From Oscillospiraceae bacterium (GTDB taxonomy: Bacteria > Bacillota > Clostridia > Oscillospirales > Oscillospiraceae), in assembly GCA_020025275.1 (NCBI GenBank), contig JAHHSI010000006.1:36892-100891 (forward strand): a DNA stretch of 64,000 bases, in the 5' to 3' direction. The notes under the pieces are model-generated. The model did not search any database. It saw only the letters and a program-made list of their open reading frames with translations, and was not told the origin of the DNA. The position numbers were made by a program, and so were the translations under genes. Below, piece by piece: positions 54,757 through 63,903 of the stretch. How positions within the stretch are numbered: the stretch's first letter is position 1; each line of letters opens with the position of its first letter.

Positions 54757-56796
54757 ATGAAACGAAGAATAAGCGCACTGCTTCTTTCCTTCATCATGGT
54801 GCTGGGCCTGACGGCCACGGCCTTTGCAGCCGTGGTGACGCCCGGGGTCAGCCAATCCACACTGCACTCCGGGGAAGACGTCGATGTTACGCTGACACTG
54901 GATGAGACGCTGGAAAAAATTACAAACTTTGAATACCACATCTATTTCGATGCGGATCTTTTTGAGCTGGTCAAGGGAATCAACGGAGGTGCCAACAGCC
55001 ACACGACCCACAGCCAAGCGCTGATCGATGATGGTTTTCGGCACAAGGGACAGTCGTACTATGCGGTCAGCTTCGTGGACACCCTGTCCAAGGGGCAGAC
55101 CATTCAGGCCGGGGAGCTCTATACCCTGAAGTTTAAGGCCAAGAAAGATGTTACGGAGGATGTCACCTCCGCCTTCCGTGTCTACAAGGAGTCGTTGGCC
55201 GACACCTCGTTCCGGCAAATCAAGGGCGGCGAAGTCAAGGACGGCAGCCTGAGTGTCACCGTAACGCCGGCACCGAAAAACACGTATACCGTATCGCTGA
55301 CACCGGAACAACAGTCGGCAAATGTGGGCGGTGCTGTACAGGTGGCACTGAATGTTACGGCACAGGGCTATACCAAATTTAATGCTGCGGACGTGACAGT
55401 GACCTATGATCCCGCAGCCCTGACCTTTGAAAAGGATGCGTCCAAGCTGGAGGGCTTTGAGGTCAAGGACAGCGGCGGTACGGTGCATCTGGCTGCCTAC
55501 GGCACGGATCGGCCACTGGGACAGGTGCTCACACTGGCGTTTGAGGCAAAGACGGTGGGCCGTACCGAGGTCACGCTTACCGGAGCGAAGCTGGACGATG
55601 GCCGGAACGCATCGGCGCAGGATGCTCCGGAGAGTGAAAAGGGCAACACCGTAGCTGCTGTCGTGGTAGACGGCTATCCTGTGGCGCTGCCGGAGGAGTT
55701 CACCGGAGCGGCGTCCGCCGTGCCCAATGCGGACTATGTTTTTGCAGCCAAGGATCAGCACTATGATTACACCTTTGCCGGGTCCACCATGGGCGGAGTG
55801 CCGGTGGAGGTCAAGGACAACGGTGACGGAACCTTTACCGTATCCCATGTTACCGGAGCGGTAGTTATTGTCTCAGATAAGGCGGCCAAGACCTATGCAG
55901 TTACCGTCAAGGGAACAGGGGCTGACGACACGACGGCTGCCCCCACGGCTGCCTATGGAAGCGATTATGTCTTTACGATCCGCCACGATGCCAACTTCCG
56001 CTATGCGCTGCACGTCACGGTGAATGGCAAGGCCTATACAGGGTTCCGGGTGCAGGGAGATACCTGCACGATCCCCGGTGTGGATGTGACGGGGGATGTG
56101 GTGATCACGGTGGACAAGACCGTCATTCCGGAAAACCAGTTTACCGTCCGTTTTGAGGGCAGCGGCGCCGGAGATGTCACTGGTGCGCCCACGGCGCTGA
56201 AGAACACCAAGTATGCCTTTACCGTCCGGAAAACGGAGGGCTATACGTATACGGTTACGGCGCAGGCAGGCGGTCGGACTGTGGACGTTTCAGAAAAAAA
56301 CGGAACCTACACCATTGCTGCCAAGGATGTGACGGGAGATGTGACCATCACCGTGGACAAGAAGATCGACATGCAGGTGGCCGTCAACGAGTATGTCAAG
56401 CTGGACGGAAAGACCATGTTCTTGGTGAGCGTTGCCGGCACACCCGAGGCGGGAAAGACCTTTGCCTATGATGGGGTGCCTATGTTCTATTCGGAGAAGT
56501 ATCAGGCCTATTGCTGGCTGGTGATCAGCCGGGAGGTCCTGGACGCATCGGCAGTGAAGGAACATATTCAGATGGCGGCAGCGGACGAAGTCCGGCTCCG
56601 CTATGATCTGGACATCAACGGCACCCAAGCGGTGGACATCAATGACGCGCAGATGACTTACAATATGTATAACGCCGCGTACGATGATTTCACGAAAGTG
56701 TCCATGGACAAGTTCTTGAAAGCCGATACCAATGGCTCCAAGAATCTGAATGTGGAGGATGCAGCGGCCATCGTTCATCAGCTCATGAACGGGTAA
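54757..56796 (+). CDS. Double-cohesin adaptor protein with dockerin
   Basis: A 679-residue exported protein. Signal peptide about 1-25. Two cohesin-like domains follow, about 28-170 (SGEDVDVTLTLDE..YHIYFDADLFEL) and about 178-305 (VGGAVQVALNV..VTYDPAALTFE). Three repeats of about 85 residues come next, each with a Y-F-x-V/I start and TGDVVITVDK end (about 320-545). The C-terminus is a type I dockerin (DLDINGTQAVDIND and ADTNGSKNLNVED). ATG at 54757 has GAGGAGGG nine bases upstream; an in-frame ATG at 54739 is less likely. Holding cohesins and a dockerin together it can bridge other proteins, like an adaptor scaffoldin. Confidence 0.85.
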   Translation: MKRRISALLLSFIMVLGLTATAFAAVVTPGVSQSTLHSGEDVDVTLTLDETLEKITNFEYHIYFDADLFELVKGINGGANSHTTHSQALIDDGFRHKGQSYYAVSFVDTLSKGQTIQAGELYTLKFKAKKDVTEDVTSAFRVYKESLADTSFRQIKGGEVKDGSLSVTVTPAPKNTYTVSLTPEQQSANVGGAVQVALNVTAQGYTKFNAADVTVTYDPAALTFEKDASKLEGFEVKDSGGTVHLAAYGTDRPLGQVLTLAFEAKTVGRTEVTLTGAKLDDGRNASAQDAPESEKGNTVAAVVVDGYPVALPEEFTGAASAVPNADYVFAAKDQHYDYTFAGSTMGGVPVEVKDNGDGTFTVSHVTGAVVIVSDKAAKTYAVTVKGTGADDTTAAPTAAYGSDYVFTIRHDANFRYALHVTVNGKAYTGFRVQGDTCTIPGVDVTGDVVITVDKTVIPENQFTVRFEGSGAGDVTGAPTALKNTKYAFTVRKTEGYTYTVTAQAGGRTVDVSEKNGTYTIAAKDVTGDVTITVDKKIDMQVAVNEYVKLDGKTMFLVSVAGTPEAGKTFAYDGVPMFYSEKYQAYCWLVISREVLDASAVKEHIQMAAADEVRLRYDLDINGTQAVDINDAQMTYNMYNAAYDDFTKVSMDKFLKADTNGSKNLNVEDAAAIVHQLMNG

Positions 56797-56813
56797 GCCC
56801 GTGCTGCGCAAGC

Positions 56814-56899
56814 ACCTCTCCTGCCACTGCGGCAGGAGAGGGCCTGCGCCCTTCGGAGATTCACCGCTGCCGTTGGTGGAGAGCCGGACGGCGGCGGTG
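56814..56899. repeat. Two GC-rich hairpins in an intergenic gap
   Basis: CTCTCCTGCC/GGCAGGAGAG at 56814-56840 and CACCGCTGCCGT/ACGGCGGCGGTG at 56862-56899 fold without T-runs. They lie between the adaptor and anchor genes and may adjust the expression ratio of the two proteins. Confidence 0.45.
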
Positions 56900-56957
56900 A
56901 GACCCTGAACAACTGGAGGAGTACCGTTGATACTGACATGAAAAAGGAGTAAACCAT

Positions 56958-57818
56958 ATGAAACGATTTTGGACAGGACTACTGGCGCTGTGCCTGCTTT
57001 TTATCGTGCTGCCGACACACGCAGCTGCGGCGGAGGAGAGCCGGAAATACACCTTTGACCTGACGGCCAACGGTGTCCATGAGGTGCAGGTAAAACCGGG
57101 GGACGTGCTGACAGTGACACTGATGCTGCGGCGCACAGACAGCGCCGACGGCAATGAGATGTACGCCATGCAGGATGAACTTGGGTACGACGATACGTTC
57201 TTTGAGGTAGTGCCCGGCAGCATTCTGCTGAGTGACGGGATCACGACGGAGGACTTGGCTCTTCCTGCCGGGGGCCGTGCGCTGTACTTCAACCATCTCT
57301 CGCTGGCCGGCGGTGAGGAATGGCCGCGGGAGCGGATGATCGGAAGCTTCCAGCTCCGGGTGCTGGGAGAGCAGGGGGCTGCACAGGTGAAAAACCAGAA
57401 CTATCTGGTGTCCAGAAAGGACGGAAATGGCAGCTATACCTCGGCGGCACAGGATTTGACAGTGGTGGTTACCACAGACTGCATAGTGCATTTTGAGACC
57501 AATGGCGGCAGCCAAATCGACAGTCAGTCGGTTCTCTATGGCGAGAAGATCACGAAACCACAGGACCCGGTACGAGAGGGGTATTGGTTTACCGGTTGGT
57601 ACCGTGATGTGAACCGGACAGAACCGTGGGACTTCGAGAAAGACGTGGTGCAGGGAAATATGACCCTCTATGCCGGATGGGATGAGGGTGAACCTCCGGC
57701 TGCCCATGGTCCGGCGACATGGGACTCCTGGCAGTGGAGCGTTTTAGTGACAGGGGCGGTGGCGCTGCTGCTGTTCGTGAGTTTGCCGGTACTGCGTCGG
57801 CGCTGGGAAAAGCGGTAA
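56958..57818 (+). CDS. Membrane-anchored cohesin-like protein
   Basis: A 286-residue exported protein that could anchor the complex. Signal peptide about 1-24. Residues about 28-170 resemble a cohesin (VKPGDVLTVTLMLR..ELGYDDTFFEV). An InlB/Flg_new-type repeat lies at about 178-245 (VHFETNGGS..GYWFTGWYRD..MTLYAGW). The C-terminus is a single membrane helix (about 260-280) with RRRWEKR, so the protein should sit in the cytoplasmic membrane facing out. ATG at 56958 follows AAAAGGAG. It is the last gene before the terminator at 57974. Confidence 0.8.
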   Translation: MKRFWTGLLALCLLFIVLPTHAAAAEESRKYTFDLTANGVHEVQVKPGDVLTVTLMLRRTDSADGNEMYAMQDELGYDDTFFEVVPGSILLSDGITTEDLALPAGGRALYFNHLSLAGGEEWPRERMIGSFQLRVLGEQGAAQVKNQNYLVSRKDGNGSYTSAAQDLTVVVTTDCIVHFETNGGSQIDSQSVLYGEKITKPQDPVREGYWFTGWYRDVNRTEPWDFEKDVVQGNMTLYAGWDEGEPPAAHGPATWDSWQWSVLVTGAVALLLFVSLPVLRRRWEKR

Positions 57819-57973
57819 TGTGCCGCCCGGAAAACGAGGCACGGACGCAGTCACATTGAACAAAGCACGTGTTCGATGCCAGAGCGGGGCGACGGCTCTG
57901 TGAGGGGCGGCCATGCGTGACATGGCGTTCGGCAGGTGCTTTGACGGATCTGCCGGCAAAGGGAAAAGCGGTG

Positions 57974-58017
57974 ACCGGCCGCAGCAAGCCGTCGATGGCT
58001 TGCTGCGGCCGGTTTTG
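57974..58017 (+). terminator. Terminator after the cohesin genes
   Basis: ACCGGCCGCAGCAAGCC pairs perfectly with GGCTTGCTGCGGCCGGT, followed by TTTTG. The rest of 57819-58128 shows no supported gene. Confidence 0.75.
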
Positions 58018-58128
58018 CTGTCTGGGGACGCAAGGCGGCGGAGGGCAGTGCCGCCCATTCAGAGGCGAAGTGTTCCTTTGTGAAGGGAAAAAGTTCATTT
58101 TTGGAGGAAAATCTCCGGAAAAGATGGC

Positions 58129-58157
58129 TTGCAAAAGAAAAAAGAATGTGCTACAAT
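58129..58157 (+). promoter_or_regulatory. Sigma-A promoter of the phosphocholine locus
   Basis: TTGCAA at 58129-58134 and TACAAT at 58152-58157 are 17 bases apart, 36 bases before the start codon at 58194. Confidence 0.8.
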
Positions 58158-58193
58158 GACTGTTGTTCACGAAAGTTAAAAGAAGGTGTATAT

Positions 58194-59951
58194 ATGAACA
58201 GACAAGAGAGCGATCTTTTGAGGGTGCTGTGTCAGCACCCATTTCGCACGCAGCGGATGCTGGCGGATGCGTCAGGGCACTCGCTGGGAGTGGTCAATCG
58301 TTCCGTGAAATCCCTGTTGGAGCAGGGGTACATAGATGAGGATGTTCAATTGACCGAACGCGCCCGACAGGAGTTGCAGCATAAAGCGCCGCAGCGGGCG
58401 ATTTTGCTGGCCGCCGGATTCGGTATGCGCATGGTTCCCATCAACATGGAGATCCCGAAGGCGCTGCTGAAGATCAACGGAGAGACCCTGATCGAGCGCC
58501 AGATCAAGCAGCTGCACGCCGTGGGGATCACGGAGATCTATGTGGTCGTCGGCTTTATGAAGGAACAGTTTGAGTACCTCATGGATGACTACGGGGTGGA
58601 ACTGATCGTCAACGCCGAGTATGCCCAAAAGAATAATCTGCACTCGCTGAAACACGCCCTGGCGCATTTGGACAATGCCTATGTGGTACCGTGTGATCTC
58701 TGGTGCGAGGAGAATCCGTTCAGCCGGCAAGAGCTCTACTCCTGGTACATGGTCAGTGACGCACAGGATCAGGACAGCGAAGTCCGCGTCAATCGGAAAA
58801 TGGAGTTGGTGCAGGTGGCATCCGGAGAGGGCGGCAACGCCATGGTCGGTATCAGCTATCTTCTCCGTGAGGACGCCGCCGTGCTTCGGGAAAGAGTTCT
58901 AGCGCTGTGCGCAGACCCGGCCTATGATGATACCTTTTGGGAAGAAGCCCTGTACCAGAACGGGAAAATGATGGTGGCGGCAAAAGTCGTTCCGGCGGCC
59001 CAAGTGGTGGAGGTCAATACCTATGAGCAGCTGAGGGAACTGGACGGCGCCTCGGAGCATTTGCAGTCCAAGGCGATCCATACCATTGCGGAGGCGCTGC
59101 AGGTCCCGACCGATCAGATCACCCATATCACCGCCCTGAAAAAGGGCATGACCAACCGCTCGTTCCTCTTTACCTGTGAGGATCAGCCGTACATCATGCG
59201 GATTCCGGGGGAGGGCACGGACCAGATGATCAACCGGGCCGAGGAGGCAGACGTGTATCACGCCATTCAGGATCAGGGACTTTGTGATGACATCGTCTAC
59301 ATCAATCCGGAAAACGGCTATAAGATCACCAAATATCTGCCGGATTCCCGGGTCTGTGATCCGTTTGATCGGGAGGATGTGGCCAAGTGTATGGCCGTGC
59401 TCCGGCGTTTTCACGAGATGGAACTGAAAGTGGACCACTCGTTTGATATTTTCGGCCAGATCGAATTTTATGAGTCTTTGTGGGACGGGACGCCATCGGT
59501 ATATCGGGACTATGCCAAGACAAAGGAAAAGATCTTTTCGCTGCGGCCGTATATTCAGCAGCACATTGAGAAAAAAGTGCTGACCCACATTGATGCCGTT
59601 CCGGATAATTTCCTCTTTACGAAAGATGCCGCAGGCAACGAGGACATCCGCCTGATCGATTGGGAGTATGCCGGGATGCAGGATCCCCACGTGGATATTG
59701 CGATGTTCTGCATCTATGCCCTCTACGACAAGCCGCAGGTCGATGCGCTGATCGATCTGTACTTCGATGGGGACTGCCCTGGAGAGACACGGATCAAAAT
59801 CTATGCATATATTGCCGCCTGCGGTCTTTTGTGGAGCAATTGGTGTGAATATAAGCAGCAGCTGGGCGTTGAGTTCGGGGAATACAGCCTGAAACAGTAC
59901 CGGTTTGCCAAGGACTACTACCGCTATGCGGTGCAGGAAATGAAAAAATAG
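58194..59951 (+). CDS. Winged-helix/cytidylyltransferase/choline kinase fusion
   Basis: A 585-residue fusion with the activities of LicC and LicA. Residues about 1-65 form a MarR-like winged helix. Residues about 68-300 are a nucleotidyltransferase beginning AILLAAGFGMRMVPINMEIPK, which should make CDP-choline. Residues about 305-585 are a choline/ethanolamine kinase with HIDAVPDNFLF and LIDWEYAG catalytic motifs. Sugar-nucleotide transferases are the alternative for the middle part, but the kinase and the choline-type transporter nearby favour phosphocholine. ATG at 58194 follows AGAAGGTG. Confidence 0.85.
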   Translation: MNRQESDLLRVLCQHPFRTQRMLADASGHSLGVVNRSVKSLLEQGYIDEDVQLTERARQELQHKAPQRAILLAAGFGMRMVPINMEIPKALLKINGETLIERQIKQLHAVGITEIYVVVGFMKEQFEYLMDDYGVELIVNAEYAQKNNLHSLKHALAHLDNAYVVPCDLWCEENPFSRQELYSWYMVSDAQDQDSEVRVNRKMELVQVASGEGGNAMVGISYLLREDAAVLRERVLALCADPAYDDTFWEEALYQNGKMMVAAKVVPAAQVVEVNTYEQLRELDGASEHLQSKAIHTIAEALQVPTDQITHITALKKGMTNRSFLFTCEDQPYIMRIPGEGTDQMINRAEEADVYHAIQDQGLCDDIVYINPENGYKITKYLPDSRVCDPFDREDVAKCMAVLRRFHEMELKVDHSFDIFGQIEFYESLWDGTPSVYRDYAKTKEKIFSLRPYIQQHIEKKVLTHIDAVPDNFLFTKDAAGNEDIRLIDWEYAGMQDPHVDIAMFCIYALYDKPQVDALIDLYFDGDCPGETRIKIYAYIAACGLLWSNWCEYKQQLGVEFGEYSLKQYRFAKDYYRYAVQEMKK

Positions 59952-59962
59952 GAGATAAGCAA

Positions 59963-60832
59963 ATGTATCAGGTAGATAATGCGGTCATCATGGCCGCAGG
60001 GACGTCCAGCCGCTTCGCGCCGCTGTCCTACGAAAAACCGAAATCGCTGATCACGGTCAAGGGAGAAGTACTCATCGAGCGGCAGATCCGACAGCTGCAG
60101 GAAGTGGGCATCCGGGACATTGTGGTTGTCGTGGGGTATCAAAAAGATAAGTTTGCGTATTTGAAAGAGAAGTTCGGCGTCACACTGGTGGAGAACGACA
60201 GCTATCTCTCCCGGAACAACAATGCCAGCATTTATGCGGTGAAGGACCGGCTGCGCAATACCTACATCTGCTCTTCAGACAATTATTTTGCCCAGAACCC
60301 CTTTGAGTCGCAGGTGGAGGAGTCCTATTATGCCGCCGTGTATGCCGACGGAGAAACCCAGGAGTGGTGTCTTGAAACGGACGAGGACGGCTATATAACC
60401 GGGGCGCAGGTAGGCGGAGAAAACAGCTGGTATATGCTGGGACATACCTTTTGGAGTGAAAAGTTCAGCAAAAAGTTTGTAGAGATCCTCGATGACGTCT
60501 ATGACGATCCGGCCACGGCCGATCTGCTGTGGGAGACAATTTATATCCGCCATCTGCCGGAGCTGAAGATGAAGATGCGTAAGTATCCCGAGGGCCAGAT
60601 TTTTGAGTTTGACACCTTGGATGAACTGCGGGAGTTTGACCCGACCTATTGGGACGACACCCGCTCCGCCATTATGAAGGCCGTCGCCCGGCAGCTCTCC
60701 TGCAGCGAAAAGGAGATGGTCCACATTGCGGCCTACAAGGATGGCAACAACGCTGCGGCCGGGTTCACGTTTGCTGTGGGGAATCGGCAGTATCGCTGCC
60801 ACTATGCCGATCAGGCAATCAAAGAAATTTGA
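59963..60832 (+). CDS. Second LicC-like nucleotidyltransferase
   Basis: A 289-residue cytidylyltransferase relative. The nucleotide site reads IMAAGTSSRFAPLSYEKPKSL, followed by LIERQIRQL and a DNYFAQNPF motif that may bind the metal. The last about 65 residues resemble the start of the kinase part of the preceding protein but stop before any catalytic loop. It is 11 bases after the fusion gene and follows AGGAGATAAG. It could activate a different amino alcohol or phosphonate. Confidence 0.8.
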   Translation: MYQVDNAVIMAAGTSSRFAPLSYEKPKSLITVKGEVLIERQIRQLQEVGIRDIVVVVGYQKDKFAYLKEKFGVTLVENDSYLSRNNNASIYAVKDRLRNTYICSSDNYFAQNPFESQVEESYYAAVYADGETQEWCLETDEDGYITGAQVGGENSWYMLGHTFWSEKFSKKFVEILDDVYDDPATADLLWETIYIRHLPELKMKMRKYPEGQIFEFDTLDELREFDPTYWDDTRSAIMKAVARQLSCSEKEMVHIAAYKDGNNAAAGFTFAVGNRQYRCHYADQAIKEI

Positions 60833-60897
60833 CAGAATCGATGTGCACTGCATGAGGCCGTATTCCGGCCCGGCAGGCAATCGAGGGGGGAAGGATT

Positions 60898-62433
60898 ATG
60901 AAAAATAACCAACAAGCATCGGTCGACCGCAAGCGGGTCGATTGGCTCATCACGCTGCTGCCGCTGGGGATCATCGTGGCACTGTGCGCACTCTTTTTGG
61001 TTGCGCCGGAGCACTCCAACGAAATTCTCGGCAAAATCCGCTTTTTCTTTGGCGATACCTTCGGAACCTATTACTTGATGATCGGTCTGGGTATTTTTTT
61101 GGTTTCCATTTTTATCGCCTGCTCGAAATATGGCAATATTGTCCTCGGTAAGCCAAACGAGAAACCGAAGTACTCCTTCTTTGCGTGGGGAGCCATGATG
61201 TTCACCTGCGGACTGGCTGCAGATATTCTGTTCTACTCGTTTTCGGAGTGGTTTATGTATGCCGGTGATCCCCACCTTGCGGAACTGGGGTCTGTTCAGG
61301 ACTGGGCAGGGGTGTTTCCGGTCTTTCATTGGAGCCTGATCCCCTGGGGCTTTTATCTGGTGCTGGCCTCCGCCTTTGGCTTTATGCTTCATGTGCGGAA
61401 GCGGGACCGGCAGAAGTTTTCCGAGGCGTGCCGACCTGTACTGGGAAAGCACACGGATGGCTGGGCGGGCCGCATCATTGATCTGCTGGCCGTTTTTGCG
61501 CTGATCGCAGGCACGGCCACCACATTCAGCGTCGCCACGCCGCTGATGTCCATGATCATCAACTCCTTGTTCCATGTGGAGTTGAACCGCACGGTCGTTA
61601 CCATCATTATTTTAGTGATCACCTGTGCCATCTATACGTATTCGCTGCTGCATGGATTCAAAGGCATCAGCTTTTTGGCCAAAGCCTGTATCTATCTGTT
61701 CTTCGGACTGCTGGCCTATGTGCTGCTGTTCTGCGGGCAGACCAGATACATTATCGAAAGCGGCTTTTCTTCGCTGGGCCGGATGGCACAGAACTTCTTT
61801 GAGTTGGCTACCTATACCGACCCGGGCCGCACCAGTAACTTCCCACAGAACTGGACGATCTATTACTGGGCCTACTGGATGGTGTGGTGCGTGGCAGCGC
61901 CCTTCTTCATCGGCAATATTTCCAGAGGACGGACCATTCGCCAGACGATCCTGGGGGGATATGTGTTTGGCGTGGGCTCCACGATTTTGAGCTTTATCAT
62001 TTTGGGCAACTACTCCATGGGTCTGGAGATGTCCGGCGCTACGCAGCTGTTGGCAGACTATCAGGCCTCCGGCGATACCTATGCGCTGATCACGTCGATC
62101 ATCGAGACGATGCCGCTGGCACCGTTTGTTCTGGCACTGGTCCTGATCACCATGATCGCCTTCTACGCCACCTCCTTTGACTCCATTGCGCTGACGGCGT
62201 CCTGCTACAGCTACCATAAATTGGGAGAAAATGAGCAGCCGCACAAGCTCATTCAGCTGATGTGGTGTATTCTGCTCATCCTGCTGCCCATTGCACTTAT
62301 TTTTGCCGAAAGCTCCATGAACAACCTGCAATCGGTGAGTATTGTGGCCGCCTTCCCCATCGGCGCTGTGATGGTGCTGATCGTGTGGAGCTTCCTCAAG
62401 GATACAAGAAAATACCTTGAGGAAAAGAAGTAG
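60898..62433 (+). CDS. BCCT-family choline/betaine/carnitine transporter
   Basis: A 511-residue secondary transporter with twelve membrane helices. BCCT hallmarks are visible: FFAWGAMMFTCGLAADILFYSFSEW in TM4 and WTIYYWAYWMVWCVAAPFFIG..ISRGRTIRQ in TM8. It probably supplies choline to the kinase upstream. ATG at 60898 follows GGGGGGAAGG. The gap of 65 bases after the nucleotidyltransferase fits one operon. A perfect stem CCTGCCCGC/GCGGGCAGG near 62476-62501 follows but lacks a T-run. Confidence 0.9.
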   Translation: MKNNQQASVDRKRVDWLITLLPLGIIVALCALFLVAPEHSNEILGKIRFFFGDTFGTYYLMIGLGIFLVSIFIACSKYGNIVLGKPNEKPKYSFFAWGAMMFTCGLAADILFYSFSEWFMYAGDPHLAELGSVQDWAGVFPVFHWSLIPWGFYLVLASAFGFMLHVRKRDRQKFSEACRPVLGKHTDGWAGRIIDLLAVFALIAGTATTFSVATPLMSMIINSLFHVELNRTVVTIIILVITCAIYTYSLLHGFKGISFLAKACIYLFFGLLAYVLLFCGQTRYIIESGFSSLGRMAQNFFELATYTDPGRTSNFPQNWTIYYWAYWMVWCVAAPFFIGNISRGRTIRQTILGGYVFGVGSTILSFIILGNYSMGLEMSGATQLLADYQASGDTYALITSIIETMPLAPFVLALVLITMIAFYATSFDSIALTASCYSYHKLGENEQPHKLIQLMWCILLILLPIALIFAESSMNNLQSVSIVAAFPIGAVMVLIVWSFLKDTRKYLEEKK

Positions 62434-62520
62434 TCTGTGTCATCTGTTGTAAGATCGGCCACTGAGAAAGGGGTACCTGCCCGCTGCGGACGGCGGGCAG
62501 GCGAGTGGACCTGAAGAAAA

Positions 62521-62700
62521 GTGGACCACCTGCGTGTGCTTCTCCCAAAACCGGAAGCCATGCAGGTGGCCGGCGAGATCACCCAGGAGCAGTACGACAA
62601 CTGGCGGCAGCACGATCCGGAGTTTGATGATACGCAGATCCATGCAAAAGTACTTTCAAAAGAGTTAGGTGACTTGTTGGGGGAAGATCAAGATGAATGA
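62521..62700 (+). CDS. Short protein of unknown function ahead of the AT-rich gene
   Basis: A 59-codon reading frame beginning with GTG, just after a stop at 62512. It contains ITQEQYDNWRQHDPEFDD and a KVLSKELGDLLGEDQDE end. There is no membrane segment. Its stop overlaps the start of the next gene, a sign that both are translated together. An ATG at 62560 could be used instead. It may be the last piece of a truncated gene. I recognise no family. Confidence 0.4.
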   Translation: MDHLRVLLPKPEAMQVAGEITQEQYDNWRQHDPEFDDTQIHAKVLSKELGDLLGEDQDE

Positions 62701-63796
62701 AGTGCAAGCACACATTAATAATATTGCTTGTCCTAAAACCCTGGAAGAAGTAGAATGGTTTCTTGATGAACATGGATGCTTTAACATTGAAGATGTTTTA
62801 TACGAAGCCAATACATCGGGCTATGTAGAATGGACAGTTCCAAAATGGTGTAAAGCAGGAGATATTGTGTTTTTTATGCATAGCAAAACGTCAAATTCCA
62901 CAATATCAAGACTTTTTACAGAGTTAAGAAATACAAAACAGTTCTATTCTGAAAGTGCTTATAATAAATTATCGAAAGCACTTCATCATGGAAAAGAGTT
63001 ATATAATCAATATGGCGGTAAAATTTTTGCGATTGGTATGGTGGAAGGCATCCCCTTCCATGATGATTTTTTTGAGAATTACCAACAGGATTTACATTGG
63101 AAGGCTAAAATTTATGCAAAGATTATCAATTTATATTGCTTTTCGACCCCGATAGATATATCAGAATTTCATGATTTTATTATGATATCAAGGCAAAGCG
63201 CCATCACTCCTGTATTTGGAAAAGAATTTGACCAATTAAAGCAAATAATTGTACGCAAGAATCCTGTACCCAAATATTTCAAAGAAAGCGTATCGACAAT
63301 ACTACCTCTTTCCAAAATCACCCCCGATAATTGGATAGAAATTTCTTCAAAATATCGCAGATCATTTTTTCTGGAAGTACAATTTCGCACATACTTTGTA
63401 GACTATTTTCTAAAGTATTTAGGGGATAACAAAACATTTTTTAGGGAATGTCCATGTATTAAAAACGGATCACAACGTTTTTTTGCAGATAATGTAATTA
63501 AAATTAAAAGAAAATATTTACCAGTAGAAATAAAGCTCAATATCGAAGCCGAAAGAGATCTTTTGACTCAATTGTTGCAGTATTGCATGACTGATTACAT
63601 AATTTTGAGAGAAAACAAAATAGCGTATCCAGAGAATACATATAACCAAACGGTCCTCGTGATTGATACATTTAATGTATATCTGTTTAATTCTGTAACT
63701 TGTACTCTTGAATCAATTGCAGTTCTTGATGAAATTAGACATATTTCCGATATTGTAAGTTTAAAAAACAAAATTATAGATTTAGTATCAGATTAG
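62693..63796 (+). CDS. AT-rich PD-(D/E)XK nuclease-like protein
   Basis: A 367-residue protein whose base composition is strikingly AT-rich beside its GC-rich neighbours, a sign of recent transfer. The C-terminal third has Asp266 in ADNVIKIK followed by PVEIKLN with Glu279 and Lys281, the D...ExK pattern of PD-(D/E)XK nucleases. The N-terminal part (about 1-150) is of unknown fold. Standalone nucleases of this type are often defence or restriction proteins (for example Shedu), but I cannot assign it to a known system. ATG at 62693 overlaps the preceding short frame. Confidence 0.65.
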   Translation: MNEVQAHINNIACPKTLEEVEWFLDEHGCFNIEDVLYEANTSGYVEWTVPKWCKAGDIVFFMHSKTSNSTISRLFTELRNTKQFYSESAYNKLSKALHHGKELYNQYGGKIFAIGMVEGIPFHDDFFENYQQDLHWKAKIYAKIINLYCFSTPIDISEFHDFIMISRQSAITPVFGKEFDQLKQIIVRKNPVPKYFKESVSTILPLSKITPDNWIEISSKYRRSFFLEVQFRTYFVDYFLKYLGDNKTFFRECPCIKNGSQRFFADNVIKIKRKYLPVEIKLNIEAERDLLTQLLQYCMTDYIILRENKIAYPENTYNQTVLVIDTFNVYLFNSVTCTLESIAVLDEIRHISDIVSLKNKIIDLVSD

Positions 63797-63857
63797 CTTC
63801 CAACGAGTACTTTTCTTTCTGAACCTCGCTCTGAAAATCATTTAATTTACATAAAAC

Positions 63858-63903
63858 AAAAAAGGTCTAACCGACTTACAAAAATCGGTTAGACCTTTTC
63901 TTT
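63858..63903. terminator. Bidirectional terminator after the nuclease-like gene
   Basis: AAGGTCTAACCGA pairs with TCGGTTAGACCTT, with A-rich sequence before and TTTTCTTT after. Downstream to 64000 no gene is supported. Confidence 0.85.

Noticed and set aside
62693..63796. KwaB or SduA assignment for the nuclease-like gene
   Set aside because: No KwaA-like membrane protein is beside it, and beyond the generic D...ExK pattern I could not match either family.
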